Below, one piece after another: positions 28,447 to 41,721 of a DNA stretch of 64,000 nt (position 1 is the first letter of the stretch; each line of letters opens with the position of its first letter). Source of the stretch: Oasisia sp. SBJ-2009 (Eukaryota > Annelida > Polychaeta > Sabellida > Siboglinidae). A program made the translations under genes and the position numbers. The notes beneath the pieces were generated by a model. That model was not told where the DNA came from. It worked only from the letters and a program-made list of their open reading frames with translations, and did no database searches. The DNA lies in the NCBI GenBank assembly GCA_964017155.1, contig OZ024867.1, positions 6,813,489 to 6,877,488 of the forward strand, read 5' to 3'.

Positions 28447-29779
28447 TTAATGTTAAGACATAAAAGTAGACAGAGTAACTGTATTAAGGATGATTGGTAA
28501 AAGGCCACTAAAGGGAGATATTGTTTCTAACATGTTACTAATTTAAAAAAATCTTCTATATCACTGACGAAAGTCAAAACCCAGGTTATTAGCCAACGTT
28601 TACAAAGATGTTCTAAACATACGTATTTCAGCTGACATTTGAAATTACCAAGACTCTCCGAAGACGTAATGTGACTAGACAGTGTTCCAAAGTGTGGAAG
28701 CGGCCATTGAAAATAACCGTCCCCAGCTGTGACGCGGGTACGTGTCACTGTCAGTATGCTGTAGGCAGCAGACCTCAGTATTCTAGGTGGCTATAAAGGA
28801 AGACAAGATAATGCAAGCAGACGGGCGAATTGCGAGGCAATATCGGGCAGCCTCAGTGATCCATTCCCCAACACATATTACGCTGACGTTCACAAGTGCA
28901 CAAAACGACTTGGGCACACTAGCAATGTAAGTGGTACTACTGTCATTCATGCTCGTGTAATTCCGCGCCATTCAATAGTTTATGTCGTCTCATTGAAGCC
29001 AGCTTCCACTCAATGCAAAACATACACGTACGCGATTTTACTCTGTGGGTTGTTACTATTTAATCTAAATCTAATCTAAAATAATAAATAATTAGGCGTG
29101 ATTTTTGCCAATAACATGGCACTTTACCTGTAATAATGCGTATATAATTACTTGTTTACATTAATTTTACTAGAACCAGAACCAGTTCAAACTGTTTTAA
29201 ACTACAAGATTTGCTAGCGTGGTGCTAGCACCCTAATGCAGTAATTTAGTATATGTTATATATATTTTACTTTTACTTTAGCTTATGAATGCGTACTGCT
29301 TTTATCCTTTATCTGTTCTATAAACTTGTTATTATTGTTCAAATATTGCCATCTAATGACACCCACAGTATTTATCTCCATTACTATATAAATACGCGTA
29401 CATCGAAGCAACTACGTCTCAGCCGGTACCAAAGCTGTCTAGATATCAAAGAGGTACGGGTTTTCGCTATACTCGCCGTATAAGTTATTATTTTATAATG
29501 TATTCTTGTGACGGCTATAATCTTCGGGGTAAAAAAAGTTGTTCAATCTGTTTGCATACGAAGCGAAATAGTGACAAAATGGAATGTATATATGTATCCC
29601 ATATGCGACATACTATTCACATATTATTCGCATATAGGCTAAAGGAATCTTTACGCTCTGATAGCATTGAATCGCATCAACAATTGTTGAACAAACGAAT
29701 ATACCTGCTCTTGTCCGACAATATAACGTAGACCTGATGGCTGACATGTATAAAACCACATATTCTCATACGTTCTTAC

Positions 29780-29882
29780 CGTTTGCACTACTTGAAGTTG
29801 ACCAAAAGCAGATGACCACGAGGAGTATAGCCGGAAGTCCAGGGAGTGTCCGTCGACAGGCCAGTGGCCGAGACAGCGGCAT
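29780..29882 (-). CDS. Orphan signal-peptide exon, array unit 1
   Basis: ATG at 29882, 34 codons plus one base, then G|GTAAGAAC. The sequence ends FWSTSSSAN, and one residue before the core is changed (LPGLPA). Phase 1 is compatible with splicing to exon 2 of copy B at 21797. No exon 2 lies nearby. Confidence 0.6.
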
Positions 29883-29939
29883 TGTCACTGCTGAGATGTC
29901 GATTTCTTGTAGGACTAGTTCTGAAGCTGGGAAACTAAT

Positions 29940-30350
29940 CGCCGACGTCACAACCTTGAAATTAGACGCCGAAGTCACAGCCTTGAAACTAGACGCCGAA
30001 GTCACAGTCGTGACATTAGTCACCGAAGACACAGTCGTGAAACTAGTCGCCGAAGACACAGTCGTGAAACTAGTCGCCGAAATCACAGTCGTGAAACTAG
30101 TCGCCGAAGTCACAATCGTGAAACTTGTCGCCGAAATCACAGTCGTGAAACTAGTCGCCGAAGACACAGTCGTGAAACTAAACGCCGAAGTCACAGTCGT
30201 GAAACTAGTCGCTGAAGTCACAGCCGTGAAACTAGTCTCCGAAGTCACAGCCGTGAAACTAGTCGCTGAAGTCACAGCCGTGAAACTAGTCGCTGAAGTC
30301 ACATCCGTGAAACTAGTCACCGAAGTCACAGCCGTGAAGTCAGTCGCTGA
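29940..30350. repeat. 27-bp minisatellite, about 15 units (unit 1)
   Basis: Same 27-mer family, with more variants (DTVVKL, ITVVKL types on the plus frame) at the exon-proximal side and homogeneous units distally. Confidence 0.9.
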
Positions 30351-30456
30351 AGCCAGGCATCAAACGACTGACGTCTGGATAATTACAACGTCGATTTACA
30401 GACACTCTCACGACTTAAATCAATAGATGGGCGGAATTCTAAAAACGGGCATTATT

Positions 30457-30493
30457 CTGATTGGTGGATGCTCTGAGCGTTACGACCGGAAGT
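30457..30493 (-). promoter_or_regulatory. Inverted CCAAT and ETS-type motifs, unit 1
   Basis: CCACCAATCAG (30467-30457) and ACTTCCGGT (30493-30485) on the minus strand, upstream of the unit's exon 1. Confidence 0.4.
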
Positions 30494-31366
30494 ACGAACA
30501 CAACAACGCTGGAAGATCATGAGACGCCTGTCAATCAAGTTTGATTGACATCTGCTATTACTGACAAACAGTTGCAATCAACTATTGTATAACGTCATCG
30601 GAGTCATATGTAATACAACTGCCCCACAAACTGATTAATTATTGTTTCTCCGAAGCGTTTCCAATCATGGTCCTTCCTCGCCGCTCAAATATTTCCGTAT
30701 GTTATTAGATACAGCTGCCAATCAATCGTTATCTGTGAGTGATATTATCAAAATATGTGTGTTATATAATGCAGGTATCTATTATATTAATAAACTGCCA
30801 TGCATCTAGGTTCAAAACAAAAGCAAATGTAATTGGTTATTGATGTATCAATTTGCTGCTACCATAATACAGCATCAACGGCGACGCAAACATATCACCA
30901 TGATCTAAAAGCGTAATTGAAATCTTTGATTGGTTGTTCGTATCCTGTGAATACTTGAGTAGCTACGTCTAGTGTTTCACGAGAACACGTTCACTGTCAC
31001 GAACTCAATCACAAAGGTATATGCTATCGCAAAACACAATTGAAAAACTGGCTATATTTAGCTTAAGGACAAAAGCCAATGTATTTGGTCGTCGTTGTAT
31101 TAATGAACTGACGCTACGATATAAATTAGCAGCGACGAAACGAGTTGGCCCCAATTAAAAAGCGTAATTGGTTATGTAGAAAACCTGTCAAAAATATCAG
31201 CGCTGCACCGGCTGACACAGACTACAAGATTCCTGGAAAACTCTGTCCAACAAAGTAGTCACGGCAGCCAAGTTAATGGGTGTTTTATTTGAATAACTTC
31301 GCATTGCTTTCATTCCTTACCTTAGGACAAACCTGGGACACTGCACGGAAGAAAAGTACAATATTG

Positions 31367-31517
31367 CGTGTGCCTGTGCGTGTGCGTGTGCGTGTGCGTG
31401 TGCGTGTGCGTGTGCGTGTGCGTGTGCGTGTGCGTGTGCGTGTGCGTGTGCGTGTGCGTGTGCGTGTGCGTGTGCGTGTGCGTGTGCGTGTGCGTGTGCG
31501 TGTGCGTGTGCGTGTGC
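31367..31517. repeat. (GTGCGT)n array, about 25 units (unit 1)
   Basis: Short counterpart of the 1.27-kb array, with one GTGCCT variant at its start. The flanking bases are identical to those at 26110 and 27400. Confidence 0.95.
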
Positions 31518-33459
31518 CATGGCAACCACCATTAAAATCGATTAAAATTCATGATTTCCGTGATCATTGTCACCTGCAAAGTGTTCCACTACTTCTGCTT
31601 GTAATAATCCTTCGGACAGTATAACTGAAATAGTTAGACTGGAACCGTTCGATTATTACAACCAAAAACAAAACGAAGTGCTATACGTTAACATGGAGAA
31701 TATGGACCTCCTGCCCCCAACTGCCCCCAGCCTCGTTTTCGCGCGCGAGACTTACACGCCCTATTGATAAATTTACAGAAACATGTTCCGAAACTACAGC
31801 TACATCAAATGGGAATTTAAATTGTAACAACTGCATCAGGCAAACGAAGATTATCACCTTCCATTTATTTACAAGAGAAAGTAGATATGGCGATCATAAC
31901 CGTAAAAGGGGAACGCAGCAGCAACAGACAACGTTCTATCACATTCTATTAAAGGATTGTGTAAACCTGGACAGATGCAGTCACAGTGATATGCAACCAC
32001 AGTTTGGCCGTTAGTAGAGTGGCCCACAGCGTGGACACAACCACCTATAATCACACTACCAAACACAGAGTAACCTACAACTGTGCCAGAAACTACCGCA
32101 CTCTCAGCCTCATCAACTATGTGAGCAAGTAATTATTAATGTTAAGACATAAAAGTAGACAGAGTAACTGTATTAAGGATGTTTGATAAAAGGCCACTAA
32201 AGGGAGATATTGTTTCTAACATGTTACTAATTTTTAAAAATCTTCTATATCACTGACGAAAGTCAAAACCCAGGTTATTAGCCAACGTTTACAAAGATGT
32301 TCTAAACATACGTATTTCAGCTGATATTTGAAATTACCAAGACTCTCCGAAGACGTAATGTGACTAGACAGTGTTCCAAAGTGTGGAAGCGGCCATTGAA
32401 AATAACCGTCCCCAGCTGTGACGCGGGTACGTGTCACTGTCAGTATGCTGTAGGCGGCAGACCTCAGTATTCTAGGGGGCTATAAAGGAAGACAAGATAA
32501 CGCAAGCAGACGGGCGATTTGCGAAGCAATATCGGGCAGCCTCAGTGATCCATTCCCCAACACATATTACGCTGACGTTCACAAGTGCCCAAAACGACTC
32601 GGGCACACTAGCAAGGTAAGTGGTACTACTGTCATTCATGCTCGTGTAATTCCGCGCCATTCAATAGTTTATGTCGTCTCATTGAAGCCAGCTTCCACTC
32701 AATGCAAAACATACACGTACGCGATTTTACTCTGTGGGTTGTTACTATTTACTCGCTAAAATAATAAATAACCAGGCGTCATTTTTGCCAAAAACACGGC
32801 ACTTAACTGAAATAATGCGTATATAATTACGACTTTTTTACATTCATTTTACTAGAACCAGAACCAGTCCAAACTGTTTTAAACTACAAGTTTTTCTAGC
32901 GTAATGCTAACACCCTAATGCAGTAATTTATTATATGTTATATATATTTTACTTTTACTTTAGCTTATGAATGCGTACTGCGTTTTACCTTTATCTATTC
33001 TATAAACTTGTTATTATTGTTCAAATATTGCCATCTAATGACACCCACATTATTTATCTCCATTAATATGTAAATACGCGTACATCGAAGCAAATACGTC
33101 TGAGCCGGTACCAAAGCTGTCTAGATATCAAAGCCGTACGGGTGTTCGCTATACTCGCCGTATAAGTTATTATTTTATAATGTATTCTTGTGACGACTAT
33201 AATCTTCGGTGGAAAATAAAGTTGTTCAATCTGTTTGCATACGAAGCGAAATAGTGACAAAATGGAATGTATATATGTATCCCACATGCGACATACTATT
33301 CACATATTATTCGTATATAGGTTAATGCAAACTTTACGCTCTGATAGCATTGAATCGCATCAACAATTGTTGAACAAACGAATATACCTGCTCTTGTCCG
33401 GCAATATAACGTAGAAATGGCTGACATGTATAAAACCACATATTCTCATACGTTCTTAC

Positions 33460-33562
33460 CGTTTGCACTACTTGAAGTTGACCAAAGGCAGATGACCACG
33501 AGGAGTATAGCGGGAAGTCCAGCGAGTGTCCGTCGACAGGCCAGTGGCCGAGACAGCGGCAT
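33460..33562 (-). CDS. Orphan signal-peptide exon, array unit 2
   Basis: Intact 103-bp exon with ATG at 33562 and the G|GTAAGAAC donor. The hydrophobic core reads LAGLPAILLVVICLW. Phase 1. Confidence 0.6.
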
Positions 33563-33619
33563 TGTCACTGCTGCGAGGTCGATTTCTTGTAGGACGAGTT
33601 CTGAAGCTGGGAAACTAAT

Positions 33620-33895
33620 CGCCGACGTCACAACCTTGAAATTAGACGCCGAAGTCACAGCCTTGAAACTAGACGCCGAAGTCAAAGTCGTGAAATTAGT
33701 CGCCGAAGACACAGTCGTGAAACTAAACGCCGAAGTCACAGTCGTGAAACTAGTCGCTGAAGTCACAGCCGTGAAACTAGTCTCCGAAGTCACAGTCGTG
33801 ACACTAGTCGCTGAAGTCACAGCCTTGAAACTAGTCGCTGAAGTCACAGCCGTGAAACTAGTCGCTGAAGTCACAGCCGTGAAGTTAGTCGCTGA
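33620..33895. repeat. 27-bp minisatellite, about 10 units (unit 2)
   Basis: The shortest array of the series; it lacks the central DTVVKL/ITVVKL block seen in units 1, 3 and 6. Confidence 0.9.
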
Positions 33896-34001
33896 AGCCA
33901 GGCATCAAACGACTGACGTCTGGATAATTACAACGTCGATTTACAGACACTCTCACGACTTAAATCAATAGATGGGCCGAATTATAAAAACGTGCATTAT
34001 T

Positions 34002-34038
34002 CTGATTGGTGGATGCACTGAGCGTGACGACCGGAAGT
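34002..34038 (-). promoter_or_regulatory. Inverted CCAAT and ETS-type motifs, unit 2
   Basis: CCACCAATCAG (34012-34002) and ACTTCCGGT (34038-34030) on the minus strand. Confidence 0.4.
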
Positions 34039-34905
34039 ACGAACACAACAACGCTGGGAGATCATGAGACGCCTGTCAATCAAGTTTGATTGACATCTGC
34101 CATTACTGACAAACAGTTGCAATCAACTATTGTATAACGTCATCGGAGTCATATGTAATACAACTGCCTCACAAACTGAGTAATTAGTGTTTCTCCGAAG
34201 CGTTTCCAATCATGGTCCTTCCTCGCCGCTCAAATATTTCCGTATGTTATTAGATACAGCTGCCAATCAATCGTTATCTGTGAGTGATGTTATCAAAATA
34301 TGTGTGTTATATAATGCAGGTATCTATTATATTAATAAACTACCATGCATCTAGGTTCAAAACAAAAGCAAATGTAATTGGTTATTGATGTATCAATTTG
34401 CTGCTACCATAATACAGCATCAACGGCGACGCAAACATATCACCATGATCTAAAAGCGTAATTGAAATCTTTGATTGGTTGTTCGTATCCTGTGAATACT
34501 TGAGTAGCTACGTCTAGTGTTTCACGAGAACACGTTCACTGTCACAAACTCAATCACAAAGGTATATGCTATCGCAAAACACAATTGAAAAACTGGCTAT
34601 ATTTAGCTGAAGGACCATAGCCAATGTATGTGTCGTCGTTGTATTAATGAACTGACGCTACGATATAAATTAGCAGCGACGAAACGAGTTGGCCCCAATT
34701 AAAAAGCGTAATTAGCTATGTAGAAAACCTGTCAAAAATATCAGCGCTGCACCGGCTGACACAGACTACACGATTCCTGGAAAACTCTGTCCAACAAAGT
34801 AGTTACAGCAGCCAAGTTAATGGGTGTTTTATTTGAATAATTTCGCATTGCTTTCATTCCTTACCTTAGGACATACCTGGGACACTGCACGGAAGAAAAA
34901 TACAA

Positions 34906-35460
34906 TATAGGGCCCGTAAGTGTGTCACGATAAATCGCGTGACTCCGCGCGATTGGAGCTCATTGGGGTCTAGGCGAGACAATTGAGGCCTTGACACAAG
35001 AATAATTCACAATACAATATTTTACGGGATTTGCATTTTACATTGCTGTACATTGTGGTTTCGATAAGCACTTATATCTGACAAGTTGTCTAAATTCGCA
35101 TAATCATAACACACGTGTATGTTTGCCCCAAACAGGTTGTACTACGCGAAAAATGGCACTTTTCATTATTAGTCAAGATCGCCAAACGGAAGTAGTTGCC
35201 GCTATTGCCATGGCAACCACCATTAAAATCGATTACAATTCATGATTTCCGTGATCAATGTCACCGGCAAAGTGTTCCACTGCTTCTGCTTGTAATAATC
35301 CTTCGGACAGTATAACTTAAATAGTTAGACTGGAACCGTTCGATTATTACAACCAAAAACAAAACGAAATGCTATACGTTAACATTGAGAATATGGACCT
35401 CCTGCCCCAAACTGCCCCCAGCCTCTCGTTTTCGCGCGCGAGACTTACACGCCCTATTGA
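34906..35460. mobile_element. MITE-like block with imperfect inverted ends (also in other units)
   Basis: The left end reads ATAGGGCCCGTAAGTGTGTC and the right end, complemented, ATAGGGCGTGTAAGTCTCGC. The same block occurs at about 38798-39350, 54276-54830, 57828-58372 and 61630-62180, and inverted inside a mariner transposase at about 40710-41240. In the two GTGCGT-bearing units the left part is replaced by the hexamer array. Its superfamily is unknown. Confidence 0.5.
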
Positions 35461-37155
35461 TACATTTACAGAAACATGTTCCGAAACTACAGCTACATCA
35501 AATGGGAATCTAAATTTTAACAACTGCACTGAGGCAAACGAAGATTATCACCTTCCATTTCTTTACAAGAGAAAGTAGATATGGCGATCATAACCGTAAA
35601 GAGGGGAACGCAGCAGCAACAGTCAACGTTCTATCACATTCTATTAAAGGATTGTGTAAACCTGGACAGATGCAGTCACAGTGATATGCAACCACAGTTT
35701 GGCCGTTAGTAGAGTGGCCCACAGCGTGGACACAACCACCTATAATCACACTACCAAACACAGAGTAACCTACAACTGTGCCAGAAACTACCGCACTCTC
35801 AGCCTCATCAACTATGTGAGCAAGTAATTATTAATGTTAAGACATAAAAGTAGACAGAGTAACTGTATTAAGGATGATTGGTAAAAGGCCACTAAAGGGA
35901 GATGTTGTTTCTAACATGTTACTAATTTTTAAAAATCTTCTATATCACTGACGAAAGTCAAAACCCAGGTTATTAGCCAACGTTTACAAAGATGTTCTAA
36001 ACATACGTATTTCATCTGACATTTGAAATTACCAAGACTCTCCGAAGACGTAATGTGACTAGACAGTGTTCCAAAGTGTGGAAGCGGCCATTGAAAATAA
36101 CCGTCCCCAGCTGTGACGCGGGTACGTGTCACTGTCAGTATGCTGTAGGCGGCATACCTCAGTATTCTAGGTGGCTATAAAGGAAGACAAGATAACGCAA
36201 GCAGACGGGCGATTTGCGAAGCAATATCGGGCAGCCTCAGTGATCCATTCGCCAACACATATTACGCTGATGTTCACAAGTGCACAAAACGACTCGGGCA
36301 CACTAGCAATGAAAGTGGTACTACTGTCATTCATGCTCGTGTAATTCCGCGCCATTCAATAGTTGATGTCGTCTCATTGAAGCCAGCTTCCACTCAATGC
36401 AAAACATACACGTACGCGATTTTACTCTGTGGGTTGTTACTATTTACTCAATAAAATAATAAATAATCAGGCGTGATTTTTGCCAATAACACGGCACTTT
36501 AACTGAAATAATGCGTATATAATTACGACTTTTTTACATTAATTTTACTAGAACCAGAACCAGTCCAAACTGTTTTAAACTACAAGTTTTTCTAGCGTAA
36601 TGCTAACACCCTAATGCAGTAATTTATTATATGTTATATATATTTTACTTTTACTTTAGCTTATGAATGCGTACTGCGTTTTACCTTTATCTATTCAATA
36701 AACTTGTTATTATTGTTCAAATATTGCCATCTAATGTCACCCACAGTATTTATCTCCATTAATATATAAATACGCGTACATCGAAGCAACTACGTCTCAG
36801 GCGGTACCAAAGCTGTCTAGATATCAAAGCGGTACGGGTTTTCGCTATACTCGCCGTATAAGTTATTATTTTATAATGTATTCTTGTGACGACTATAATC
36901 TTCGGGGGAAAATAAAGTTGTTCAATCTATTTGCATACGAAGCGAAATAGTGACAAAATGGAATGTATATATGTATCCCACATGCGACATACTATTCACA
37001 TATTATTCGTATATAGATTAATGCAAACTTTACGCTCTGATAGCATTGAATCGCAACAACATTTGTTGAACAAACGAATATACCTGCTCTTGTCCGGCAA
37101 TATAACGTAGAAATGGCTGACATGTATAAAACCACATATTCTCGTACGTTCTTAC

Positions 37156-37258
37156 CGTTTGCACTACTTGAAGTTGACCAAAAGCAGATGACCACGAGGA
37201 GTATAGCGGGAAGTCCAGCGAGTGTCCGTCGACAGGCCAGTGGCCGAGACAGCGGCAT
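37156..37258 (-). CDS. Orphan signal-peptide exon, array unit 3
   Basis: Intact 103-bp exon, ATG at 37258, G|GTACGAG-free canonical GTAAGAAC donor, phase 1. The hydrophobic core is LAGLPAILLVVICFW, identical to units 4 and 5. Confidence 0.6.
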
Positions 37259-37316
37259 TGTCACTGCTGAGATGTCGATTTCTTGTAGGACTAGTTCTGA
37301 AGCTGGGAAACTAATC

Positions 37317-37785
37317 GCCGACGTCACAGCCTTGAAATTAGACGCCGAAGTCACAGCCTTGAAACTAGACGCCGAAGTCACAGTCGTGAAATTAGTCACC
37401 GAAGACACAGTCGTGAAACTAGTCGCCGAAGACACAGTCGTGAAACTAGTCGCCGAAATCACAGTCGTGAAACTAGTCGCCGAAGTCACAATCGTGAAAC
37501 TTGTCGCCGAAATCACAGTCGTGAAACTAGTCGCCGAAGACACAGTCGTGAAACTAAACGCCGAAGTCACAGTCGTGAAACTAGTCGCTGAAGTCACAGC
37601 CGTGAAACTAGTCTCCGAAGTCACAGCCGTGAAACTAGTCGCTGAAGTCACAGCCGTGAAACTAGTCGCTGAAGTCACAGCCGTGAAACTAGTCGCTGAA
37701 GTCACAGCCGTGAAACTAGTCGCTGAAGTCACAGCCGTGAAACTAGTCGCCGAAGTCACAGCCGTGAAGTTAGTCGCTGAAGCCA
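37317..37785. repeat. 27-bp minisatellite, about 17 units (unit 3)
   Basis: Six near-identical distal units follow a variant-rich proximal set. Confidence 0.9.
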
Positions 37786-37886
37786 GGCATCAAACGACTG
37801 ACGTCTGGATAATTACAACGTAGATTTACAGACACTCTCACGACTTAAATCAATAGATGGGCTGAATTCTAAAAACGTGCATTATT

Positions 37887-37923
37887 CTGATTGGTGGATG
37901 CACTGAGCGTTACGACCGGAAGT
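37887..37923 (-). promoter_or_regulatory. Inverted CCAAT and ETS-type motifs, unit 3
   Basis: CCACCAATCAG (37897-37887) and ACTTCCGGT (37923-37915) on the minus strand. Confidence 0.4.
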
Positions 37924-40461
37924 ACGAACACAACAACGCTGGGAGATCATGAGACGCCTGTCAATCAAGTTTGATTGACATCTGCTATTACTGACAAACA
38001 GTTGCAATCAACTATTGTATAACGTCATCGGAGTCATATGTAATACAACTGCCTCACAAACTGATTAATTAGTGTTTCTCCGAAGCGTTTCCAATCATGA
38101 TCCTTCCTCGCCGCTCAAATATTTCCGTATGTTATTAGATACAGTTGCCAATCAATCGTTATCTGTGAGTGATGTTATCAAAATATGTGTGTTATATAAT
38201 GCAGGTATCTATTATATTAATAAACTGCCATGCATCTAGGTTCAAAACAAAAGCAAATGTAATTGGTTATTGATGTATCAATTTGCTGCTACCATAATAC
38301 AGCATCAACGGCGACGCAAACATATCACTATGATCTAAAAGCGTAATTGAAATCTTTGATTGGTTGTTCGTATCCTGTGAATACTTGAGTAGCTACGTCT
38401 AGTGTTTCACGAGAACACGTTCACTGTCACAAACTCAATCACAAAGGTATATGCTATCGTAAAAACACAATTGAAAAACTGGCTATATTTAGCTTAAGGA
38501 CAAAAGCCAATGTATTTGGTCGTCGATGTATTAATGAACTGACGCTACGATATAAATTAGCAGCGACGAAACGAGTTGGCCCCAATTAAAAAGCGTAATT
38601 GGTTATGTAGAAAACCTGTCAAAAATATCAGCACTGCACCGGCTGACACAGACTACACGATTCCTGGAAAACTCTGTCCAACAAACTAGTCACGGCAGCC
38701 AAGTTAATGGGTGTTTTATTTGAATAACTTCGCATTGCTTTCATTCCTTACCTTAGGACAAACCTGGGACACTGCACGGAAGAAAAGTACAATATAGGAC
38801 CCGTGACTGTGTCACGATAAATGGCGTGACTCCGCGAGATTGGAGCTCATTGGGGTCTAAGCGAGACAATTGAGGCCTTGACACAAGAATAATTCACAAT
38901 ACAATAGTTTACGGGATTTGCATTTTACATTGCTGTACATTGTGGTTTCGATAAGCACTTATATCTGACAAGTTGTCTAAATTCGCATAATCATAACACG
39001 TGTGTACGTTTGCCCCAAACAGGTTGTACTACGCGAAAAATGGCACTTTTAATTATTAGTCAAGATCGTCAAACGCAAGTAGTTGCCGCTATTGCCATGG
39101 CAACCACCATTAAAATCGATTACAATTCATGATTTCCGTGATCATTGTCACCGGCAAAGTGTTCCACTGCTTCTGCTTGTAATAATCCTTCGGACAGTAT
39201 AACTGAAATAGTTAGACAGGAACCGTTCGATTATTACAACCAAAAACAAAACGAAATGCTATACGTTAACATGGAGAATATGGACCTCCTGCCCCAAACT
39301 GCCCCCAGCCTCTCGTTTTCGCGCGTGAGACTTACACGCCCTATTGATACATTTACAGAAACATGTTCCGAAACTACAGCTACATCAAATGGGAATTTAA
39401 ATTGTAACAACTGCACTCAGGCAAACGAAGATTATCACCTTCCATTTCTTTACAAGAGAAAGTAGATATGGCGATCATAACCGTAAAGAGGGGAACGCAG
39501 CAGCAACAGTCAACGTTCTATCACATTCTATTAAAGGATTATGTAAACCTGGACAGATGCAGTCACAGTGATATGCAACCACAGTTTGGCCGTTAGTAGA
39601 GTGGCCCACAGCGTGGACACAACCACCTATAATCACACTACCAAACACAGAGTAACCTACAACTGTGCCAGAAACTACCGCACTCTCAGCCTCATCAACT
39701 ATGTGAGCAAGTAATTATTAATGTTAAGACATAAAAGTAGACAGAGTAACTGTATTAAGGATGATTGGTAAAAGGCCACTAAAGGGAGATATTGTTTCTA
39801 ACATGTTACTAATTTTTAAAAATCTTCTATATCACTGACGAAAGTCAAAACCCAGGTTATTAGCCAACGTTTACAAAGATGTTCTAAACATACGTATTTC
39901 AGCTGACATTTGAAATTACCAAGACTCTCCGAAGACGTAATGTGACTAGACAGTGTTCCAAAGTGTGGAAGCGGCCATTGAAAATAACCGTGCCCAGCTG
40001 TGACGCGGGTACGTGTCACTGTCAGTGTGCTGTAGGCGGCAGACCTCAGTATTCTAGGTGGCTATAAAGGAAGACAAGATAACGCAAGCAGACGGGCGAT
40101 TTGCGTAGCAATATCGGGCAGCCTCAGTGATCCATTCGCCAACACATATTACGCTGACATTCACAAAGTGCACAAAACGACTTGGGCACACGGTGTCTTC
40201 CCGTTATAGCTACTTCCCGTTATAGCTACTTCCCGTTATAGCTACTTTTTATTCCCGTTATAGCTACTTGTTAAGTTTGACAGGCAAACTAGTCCCGTTA
40301 TAGCTACTTATTTAATTACCCAATTCAGGAGGGGACAGCAAGGGGGAGCATTAACTATTTCCGACTGCTCTAAGATTTATATATGAAATGTAGTAATGAA
40401 ATACACATTTAAAAAGTCATAAGAATGATATAATTTCCTGTGATTGCTGCCTTCAGTTCAC

Positions 40462-40735
40462 CTATTCTTTCAGGATTGTTCTCATATACATTTTCCTGGA
40501 GATACCCCCACAGATAAAACAATCTGGGCGGTTCAACTCTGGTGAATGCGCTGCCCACTCAACATCACACCTCCTGCTGATCAGTCTGTCATCAAATCGC
40601 TCTCTAAGCCAGGCTAGGGAGACATTTGATGTGTGGGGGGTGGCCCCGTCTTGCTGGAACCACTGTTGATCTCGATCCATTCCTCTGCGTCGTCTCAATA
40701 GGGCGTGTAAGTCTCGCGCGAGGCTGGGGGCAGTT
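40462..40735 (-). pseudogene. Tc1/mariner transposase fragment, inverted
   Basis: Minus-strand copy of the catalytic piece seen at 27618, with WFQQDGATPHTSNVSL and RRCDVEWAAHSPEL. It stops shortly after a one-base shift. Upstream it is fused to the 550-bp MITE-like block. Confidence 0.75.
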
Positions 40736-41239
40736 GGGGGCAGGAGGTCCATATTCTCCATGTTAACGTATGGGACTTCGTTTTGTTTTTGGTTGTAATA
40801 ATCGAACGGTTCCAGTCTAACTATTTCAGTTATACTGTCCGAAGGATTATTACAAGCAGAAGCAGTGGAACACTTTGCCGGTGACAATAATCATGGAAAT
40901 CAAGAATTTGTATCGATTATAATGGTGGTTGCCATGGCAATAGCGGCAAGTACTTGCGTTTGGCGCTCTTGACTAATAATGAAAAGTGCCATTTTTCGCG
41001 TAGTACAACTTGTGAGGGGCAAACGTACACATGTGTTAATATTTTACGAATTTAGACAATTTTGTCAGACATAAGTGCTTATCGAAATCACAATGTACAG
41101 CAATGTAAAATGCAAATCCCGTAAACTATTTTATTGTGTATTATTCTTGTGTCCAGACCCCAATTGTCTCGCTTAGACCCCAATGAGCTCCAATCGCGCG
41201 GAGTCACGCCATTTATCGTGACACACTTACGGGCCCTAT

Positions 41240-41400
41240 TTATACCCAACACTTCCTCAGCACTGCCACATAGCGCTCCGTGTTCACCATTTGAGGTTGC
41301 TCATTTTCATCCTCAAACAAAAATGGGCCGGTGATGCCATGTTTGGAAATGGCTACCCATATTGTGCATTTTTTTGAGTGTAACGGCCTCTGTAAGACAG
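41240..41400 (-). pseudogene. Tc1/mariner transposase middle fragment
   Basis: The minus strand reads KKCTIWVAISKHGITGPFLF and NTERYVAVLRKCW, the segment that normally precedes the catalytic piece now at 40735-40462. The roughly 500-bp MITE-like block separates the two. Confidence 0.7.
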
Positions 41401-41573
41401 TGTATGAGAACAATCCTGAAACAATAGGTGAACTGAAGGCAGCAATCACAGGAAAGATCAGGCAAATCCCCAAGGAGGAATATGTGAGAGTCATTGACAA
41501 TTTTTCGCGACGTGTGGAAGTGTGCCTTCAACGCCGAGGACAACATATGGAGCACATTTTGAAAAGAACATGA
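41401..41573 (+). pseudogene. Tc1/mariner transposase C-terminal fragment
   Basis: The plus strand reads VYENNPETIGELKAAI and RVIDNFSRRVEVCLQRR to a stop at 41573, the transposase C-terminus. It lies head to head with the preceding fragments, so an inversion broke the element. A 'tttgggtcaccctttacattgta' stretch near 41698-41721 probably is the element's 3' terminal repeat. Confidence 0.7.
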
Positions 41574-41721
41574 AAACTATGCAAACTGACTCAGGTGGCT
41601 AAAACTCTGTTTCCATAGACAGAAGTTTGAATCGACAAAATCTGAAGAAATTTGATGGACCTATGTAGGATTAATGAACATTTTATGGGTTCTGTTTTTT
41701 TGGGTCACCCTTTACATTGTA

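Noticed and set aside
28527..28971. Minus-strand frames repeated in each unit (MTRTRVTAG... and MARNYTSMN...)
   Set aside because: They lie inside intron 1, have no domain, and the paralogous intron in copy A does not keep them open. They recur only because the unit is duplicated.
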